A DNA stretch of 64,000 bases from Liolophura sinensis (taxonomy: Eukaryota; Mollusca; Polyplacophora; Chitonida; Chitonidae), in assembly GCF_032854445.1 (NCBI RefSeq), contig NC_088302.1, positions 47,470,645 to 47,534,644 on the forward strand, written 5' to 3'. Of this stretch, positions 58,442 to 64,000 are shown in pieces. Position 1 is the first letter of the stretch; the number at the start of each line of letters is the position of its first letter. The notes below the pieces were generated by a model. That model was not told the origin of the DNA. It worked only from the letters and a program-made list of their open reading frames with translations, and did not search any database. A program made the translations under genes and the position numbers.

Positions 58442-60095
58442 CTTGATCAACTAGTATTAATCATGATTGGTTGACTGAATGTTGATTAACTAATACTAAT
58501 CAGAATTGATTGATTAATTCTTGATAAACAAATAGTAATCAATGGGCAACCTCCTGCACTTCCACAAATGGCACTACATCATAAGCCCTTCAGTGAAAAG
58601 AAACACGGAGACGAAAGCAAAATGATTCGATATCTGTCGGCGTTGGTTAATTCTGAATATGAAATTTCAGATCGCAATTTTGTCCGACAAAATGAACCAG
58701 AAATTTCGTACAATAAATGCGTCGTTCGCAAAATTGGAACATGGAGATCGGTGGAGCCTCGAGTGAACTCAAATCAGTTGGTCAGTGAACAAGCAAAAGC
58801 CATTAATGTCTCACATTTAACTGGTTTTGTTTGTTAAATGCATTCGATAGTTACAAAAAGCCCCTCAGTCACTTGATCGTCAAGATCTTGGTTTGTATTA
58901 AAGTCAAACATAAATCACCACAAGCCCGTCTTTCACAAATCTGCTAAAATACTGTCACAAACCCAAGCCAGCAAGCATTAGATAACACTAGGCTTGACAT
59001 TTCTGCACTTTGCCATAAATTCTGCGGAGAGTGTTTGAGTACCAAATAACTATGGAGCCCAGTAGTTCCCCGGGCTGTTTACAACATGTCCAGTTTGATA
59101 GATGTGCCAGCGAGCACAGACAACATGCGGCTAGCAAATGTATCGGGGTTCGATATTTGTTCGAGTGGTTAGGGAAAATTCTTGACTTTTCTGCCTTTAA
59201 AATGCTCACATGCTTGACTCGGGGGATGGTTTTTGACACGATCAATTAACCCGCTTTTTCTCCGCACAGCTCCCCAAAGACCGATGCTTTTTCTCACAAA
59301 TAAAACCGATTATCTCGGCATATTTATCACACAGTGTTTTCGTGAATTCAGAGTTTTCTTCAGAATACCAACTAAATATATGTGCTTGATAAAATCAATT
59401 TTGATCTTAGTCATAATAAAAACGACGTAAATGACCTGGTGTAGATTCTAGCAGCTGTAATTAACAAGGGCCTTTAACAGGAAAAAAACTGAGCAATTTG
59501 GAAAAGTAGACCCCAATATAGGGACATGATCGATGAATCCAGTTGTAAACACCTGCTGCGTTGTGCACTAGGGAGGAAGTATACTTGTGTGTTGTTGTTG
59601 GGAGTGGTTACGATAACATGTAGTCAAATGTACCTCCCAAATCTCCTTTCCCACCCATGTACAACATAAGCAGGATCAATACTTCTTCTGCTCTACCGTG
59701 TTAAACGGGAGGGCTCCAGAGAATATTCTGGTGTAAAGCCCACTGCCGAAATTACCCTGTTAACTTGACAATGGGGACAACTTAGTCATTTTGAAAATCA
59801 TTCTGATTTTAAAGCGTATGTGTCTGGGATGATTTTATTCCTTTGCATGATCATTTGGCAAACTGAGAGTTCAACTCTTATTGTCATCAAAACCCGGAGA
59901 GTGCAGGAAGCCGGAAAATACTAGCGATTCCATTATTGGCCGAATGTGTACCAACACCAGGTGTGTCCTAACAAATGAAAGGCAATCAAGAACCATACGT
60001 CCATATCCTGCTCTTCTAAGCTTCCTCAAAATATACATAGATGCAAACACAATGCAAGACTTAATTGTGATAACCATAAACAGATATTAACTTTT

Positions 60096-60260
60096 TTATA
60101 TTATAACACTTGTGATAAACAAAATCAAACATTTTTATTGCTATATTGTAACACTTGTGATAAACAAAATCAAACATTTTTATTACTATATTGTAACACT
60201 TGTGATAAACAAAACCAAACGTTAACTGTTGTTATATTGTAATACTTGTGATAAACAAAC
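60096..60260. repeat. 45-bp AT-rich tandem array, four copies
   Basis: ACTTGTGATAAACAAAATCA followed by AACATTTTTATTGCTATATT recurs at 60108, 60153, 60198 and 60244. Confidence 0.85.
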
Positions 60261-60421
60261 GAACTTTTTTGATGATTCTTGAATAGTAGCAGTGTGGTCA
60301 GCAGATACAGATAAATTTAGATAAAATGTTCAAATAATCCTTTATTTAGACACAAAGAGGCAATCTATGGTTCCGTTAATTCACTCCTGGTCTGAGCTAG
60401 TTCAGTTGATATAATCAAATG

Positions 60422-60437
60422 CCCCCCCCCCCCCCCC
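60422..60437. repeat. Poly-C run
   Basis: Sixteen consecutive C; likely length-variable and prone to sequencing error. Confidence 0.9.
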
Positions 60438-62249
60438 TGCTAATAGCAACAGCAAGGCAACAACTGCCTAATACATGGCATCATTGATTATTGCGGGTGT
60501 GTAACAATACCTGTTTCAACCGGCCTGGAACGGGTTAATATTCCAGGGAGATCTTTTTGTCGATTCCGGTTATCTTCGATCATTTGCGTCAATTCTCTAA
60601 AGCAGGTATTCTTGTTATTGTATAACAGCCTCATGATAACCACTGATCATGGTGTAATTCTCCAGTGTAAGTACTTTTATCAAGGGTGTATCTAAATTTA
60701 GGATCTGGTTTTCGGTCCAAGATTTCTACTGTAACATTGTGGAGTTAGGAACGTGATTCGAGTGATTCACACATCGAGATTTCTTTAAGAGTATAGGATT
60801 AGCTCGTTTATAGTTCCAGCTGTACCTTATGTGTATAGTCGGACAAGCATTATAAAAACTGAACAGTTTAGTGAATAAAAAACTCAATTATGCTTAACCA
60901 TATATATTTAAACAAGCATAAGTTCAGACTCCCTCCAACATCCCGCAATAAATCCATGTCCACATGCCTCTCGATAAGTGCATATTGTTGATGTTAAATC
61001 ATAGGATGTCAAAACCTGTGACCAGTCGACCGACAAACAGACAGCGCGACTTATTCAGCTGCTTGTCCAAGCTAAAAGTCTGCATTGATTCTACAAAGTC
61101 TTATATTCAGATATCTGAAAAAGCATTATCGGCACTATAGATGTTAAAATCTGTCATGGGGTGAACATATTTATACATTCAAAATTAATAGCCAGTCATT
61201 TTCTGACTTATTCGACAGGATAAATACATTAGACGTATGACTTAAGAAGAGATTTGTTTTTAGAAAGGCTCTTTTAGCTATGAAGCAGCTTTCATCAAGA
61301 TTGTGTTACTTAATTGTATCAGCTGTTTACGTGTAGGTGGTTAACAGTTTCGCCATAAGAAAGCTTCACACAACTATTCCACATTCCCTGATCGCTTTAG
61401 ACAATACTCAAAGACGACTACCCTAGTGTGATTCTCTTGCTTAAGGTAAATTAATACATTAACGGGCTTGGGCTATTGTGGAAGGCCCAGTTTCCGTGGC
61501 TTTTAATTCAACCGCTGAGTAAACTTGCTAGAGGCGGGCCGGTTCTTATTGCTGTCCTCCAGATGCCGCCATTCAGAAGGCCCGGGGACGTAATAAGGAA
61601 CTCTGCTTTCTAACAAGTCAGTCTCTAGTTCTGTGAAGGAGTGAAGGTGTCACCAGTCGTGGGGGGGCTAATAAGATCAAAGCCCCGCGCCCAACTTGGT
61701 TAATGCCAGGAGTTTTGAAGCAAGCTGCTACAGCTGGAGAGCTCTAGCCTCGTACTTCCGCCAAATCGCCTTGGGCGCGGGCTCTTCACCGTCTTCCACA
61801 CAGCCAAGCTACGATTTCTTTCTATCCTTATTCAGGAGCACTCCTTGTTTCTGCAAGGCTCTGATTTTAACCCCTCAGACAGGGAGAGTTTAACAGAAAA
61901 GCTCTTAGATTTGTCCCCGATTTCACCTCGTTATCCCCCAGTTAGTTCTATTGCTGTTGCTAGCAGCTATCCTAATGAGTAGACCTTAAGTTGTTGTGTT
62001 GAAGACACTGGTTAATAGAAGAATACCCTAAGCTGAGCACGTCGTTGACGAGACAAAGCTGAGCGATACCGGGCACAAGTCATTTGCCAACAGGAACTGT
62101 GTCACGCAAGCAGAGACGATTTCTTCTTTTCAAAGTAAAACAGTTTTTCACATCAATCTATCTTATCAATAGTTTGATTTAGAGTATTATGTTATAGTAC
62201 ACAAGTTGTTGATAAGTATATAAGTATGAGCATGGCGGTGTATATGAAG

Positions 62250-62430
62250 GTATATGGTATGAGAAACGACGTAGGGGGCGTATAATTTGCCGCTGTTTAA
62301 GCATTTACATGAACAGTTAGAATAAAACCTAACTGAGGTATTGTCAATTGACAAAAGACCGGTTTCGCCAGCTATCACACTGTCATCGCTGCCCGGGTTT
62401 TTATCTCTATGCTGTACGTCTTAAACATAT
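62250..62430 (+). mobile_element. Dispersed repeat copy
   Basis: CATGAACAGTTAGAATAAAA, CCTAACTGAGGTATTGTCAA, then CTATCACACTGTCATCGCTG, CCCGGGTTTTTATCTCTATG and CTGTACGTCTTA match the element at 29155 with a single satellite unit. Confidence 0.65.
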
Positions 62431-62784
62431 TTTACTTGTTCTGATTTGTGAAATATTGAATTTGGCGGTAAACGCGACAAAAACAAACAAAAACTCACAC
62501 AAAAAAGACAAGTGTACAGAATATAATGTATCATATTTAGTAAGGGATTAATAATGTATCGGGTGTCAGAGTGCATTGTTTGCTGCATGTAGGTTCAGAC
62601 TGTCGAAAAACTGCCCGTGGTGTTTTAAATATGTATTCATACATCGGTCAATCAATAAATGTGTCACGTACACCAGCCAATAAACGATCCCTCGATCACG
62701 CAATACTTTTACAGTAAACATGATTCACACAATACCCTAAAGTGCTTCTTGTGAGATGAGTTATTTGCCAAACATTTTGGGAGT

Positions 62785-62960
62785 TCGAATCCAACAGCCT
62801 CTGTCTGGTTCCGTTGTGGTTTTACATTGTGTTGATGGTCTAGAAGCTGGCGCAGTGTTAAGAGGTGGTCTGGGTCATTTCCTCTCAAATGGTCCTGGTC
62901 GATGTCACTATCAGATCAGTGAAACATTCTTGATTACGTCACAAATGTTAAAGCGGTATG
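62785..62960 (+). mobile_element. Possible old SINE copy
   Basis: A B-box-like GAGTTCGAATCC (62782-62793) and, 110 bp later, ATCAGTGAAACATTCTTGAT then TACGTCAC recall the head and the conserved tail of the SINE family. Very diverged; the 75-codon frame across it is not considered a gene. Confidence 0.35.
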
Positions 62961-64000
62961 CGTTGTCATTGATTGTGAATTAAGCATTTAATTAAGAGTT
63001 AAATCGTGTGTGTTTTGTGACGTCACAAGTTTAATATTTAAAGACAAATTAGTGAGTAAAGAATATCCCATCACACTCTTTTAAGTTTTTTAAATTGTAT
63101 AATGAATATAATACTCTTAATATGAGTAAATATGGACGTTTCAAGATCCTTAAAATTTCCATGCTTACAGGACACACGATTTGGAAAATGATTACCTTAA
63201 CGCACCTGTCTTACATCTTCTCGCATCACTGAAAACTGCTGACTGCTTCTTTTTTTACATAAATGTCCCGATTTAAATTTACATACTTTCTTAGTTCTTT
63301 GAATGTTCGTGTTGAACGTTCGTTTGGAAATTGGTCTGCCTATTATCGGCTTGAAATGTTCATTATGACTAACGATTCTATCTGTGTATTTGATAAAATT
63401 AAAATGAGGGAGAGTTAATGGCTTGGTGCTACAGGGTCTAAATTTTATTTGTGTAAATTTCATTATCGTGAAACCATTAAGGTAGTCGGCGCTTTTTCAA
63501 GTACCTTATTGATCCAGACGCGAGATATCTTGAATTTAGATCAGTAGATCACCAAGCTTGATCAACAAGTTATATGTAAGGAGATTCCGTTTAATTCAAG
63601 TCCATCAAACGCCGCCTATTCTCGCGCTCCGCATATGGAAAAGATCTTCTCTGTGACTGTAGGTGATACCGAGGCAGTCGTCGGCTTTATATCTGTGACA
63701 AGGATAGTCTCGCACTATTGACAATTTTGAGCCCAGATGTGGTCGCTACACAATGTAAATAGCAAGTCTTACAGTGTGTTGACAGCAGAGGCGCATTATT
63801 TGAATATTAGCCATTGGTGAATACAGATATGTAAATAGTTACATACTTAATTGACTGGTGTTGTCCAAATCCATACAAAATAAGTTGTGGCCTTGGTCAC
63901 GTGACTGGATTAGACAACAGCTGTTGCGCAGTGCTTGCTACCCTTATTTGATGTCTATGAAAACTTTGACGTGTTGATCTCATGAGCTCTGGCTCGAATA

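Larger units (their letters stand above)
51378..64000. other. Downstream region without recognised genes
   Basis: 12.6 kb of AT-rich DNA with SINE and satellite remnants listed separately. Isolated tRNA-like boxes (for example GGGTTCGAACATCC at 54180 and GGGGTTCAAACGCC at 54215) look like SINE debris. Frames up to 110 codons were inspected and not recognised. An exon of a neighbouring gene cannot be excluded. Confidence 0.45.

Overview
The window is animal nuclear DNA: AT-rich, with spliced genes, GT-AG introns, many minisatellites and SINE-like elements. It is most likely from a lophotrochozoan, probably a mollusc. The evidence is a short SINE family whose 3' half carries the block 'TATAAGTGAAATATTCTTGA' followed by an (AATA)n tail, which I recall as common in mollusc genomes, together with a mitochondrial-clan P450 resembling the CYP10 type and a protostome-like nicotinic receptor alpha subunit. 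The species assignment is inference.

Two protein-coding genes can be supported, both on the + strand. (1) 6658-34385: a neuronal-type nicotinic acetylcholine receptor alpha subunit (pentameric ligand-gated cation channel). Exon 1 (signal peptide plus start of the extracellular domain) is followed by an 18.8-kb intron, a 45-nt exon, and then two alternative versions of a 110-nt exon (29701-29810 and 30458-30567). A large exon of about 1 kb carries the Cys-loop, the vicinal cysteines, M1-M3 and the cytoplasmic loop, and a last exon carries M4. The large exon contains seven single-base frame breaks in about 600 nt although its encoded sequence is otherwise well conserved. (2) 44434-51350: a complete nine-exon mitochondrial cytochrome P450 of 553 residues with no frame breaks, a polyadenylation signal, and a likely TATA promoter plus non-coding first exon upstream.

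The rest is repeats and unassigned DNA. 2860-4743 is a 36-bp G/T-rich array able to form two-quartet G-quadruplexes. 11042-12028 is a 26-copy 38-bp array in receptor intron 1. 14691-14948 is a MITE with inverted ends of about 42 bp. 29265-29690 is a pyrimidine-rich 45-48 bp minisatellite belonging to a dispersed element that ends directly at the splice acceptor of the first alternative receptor exon. 30539-31030 is a tandem duplication with a long (TA)n tract that copied the 3' end of the second alternative exon. SINE copies lie at 44018, 50805 and 51870, and smaller arrays are scattered. I recognise no gene in 34386-43280 or 51378-64000.

The most interesting locus is 29.1-31.1 kb, where a receptor exon forming part of the ligand-binding domain has been duplicated, probably as a mutually exclusive pair, amid repeat-driven remodelling.
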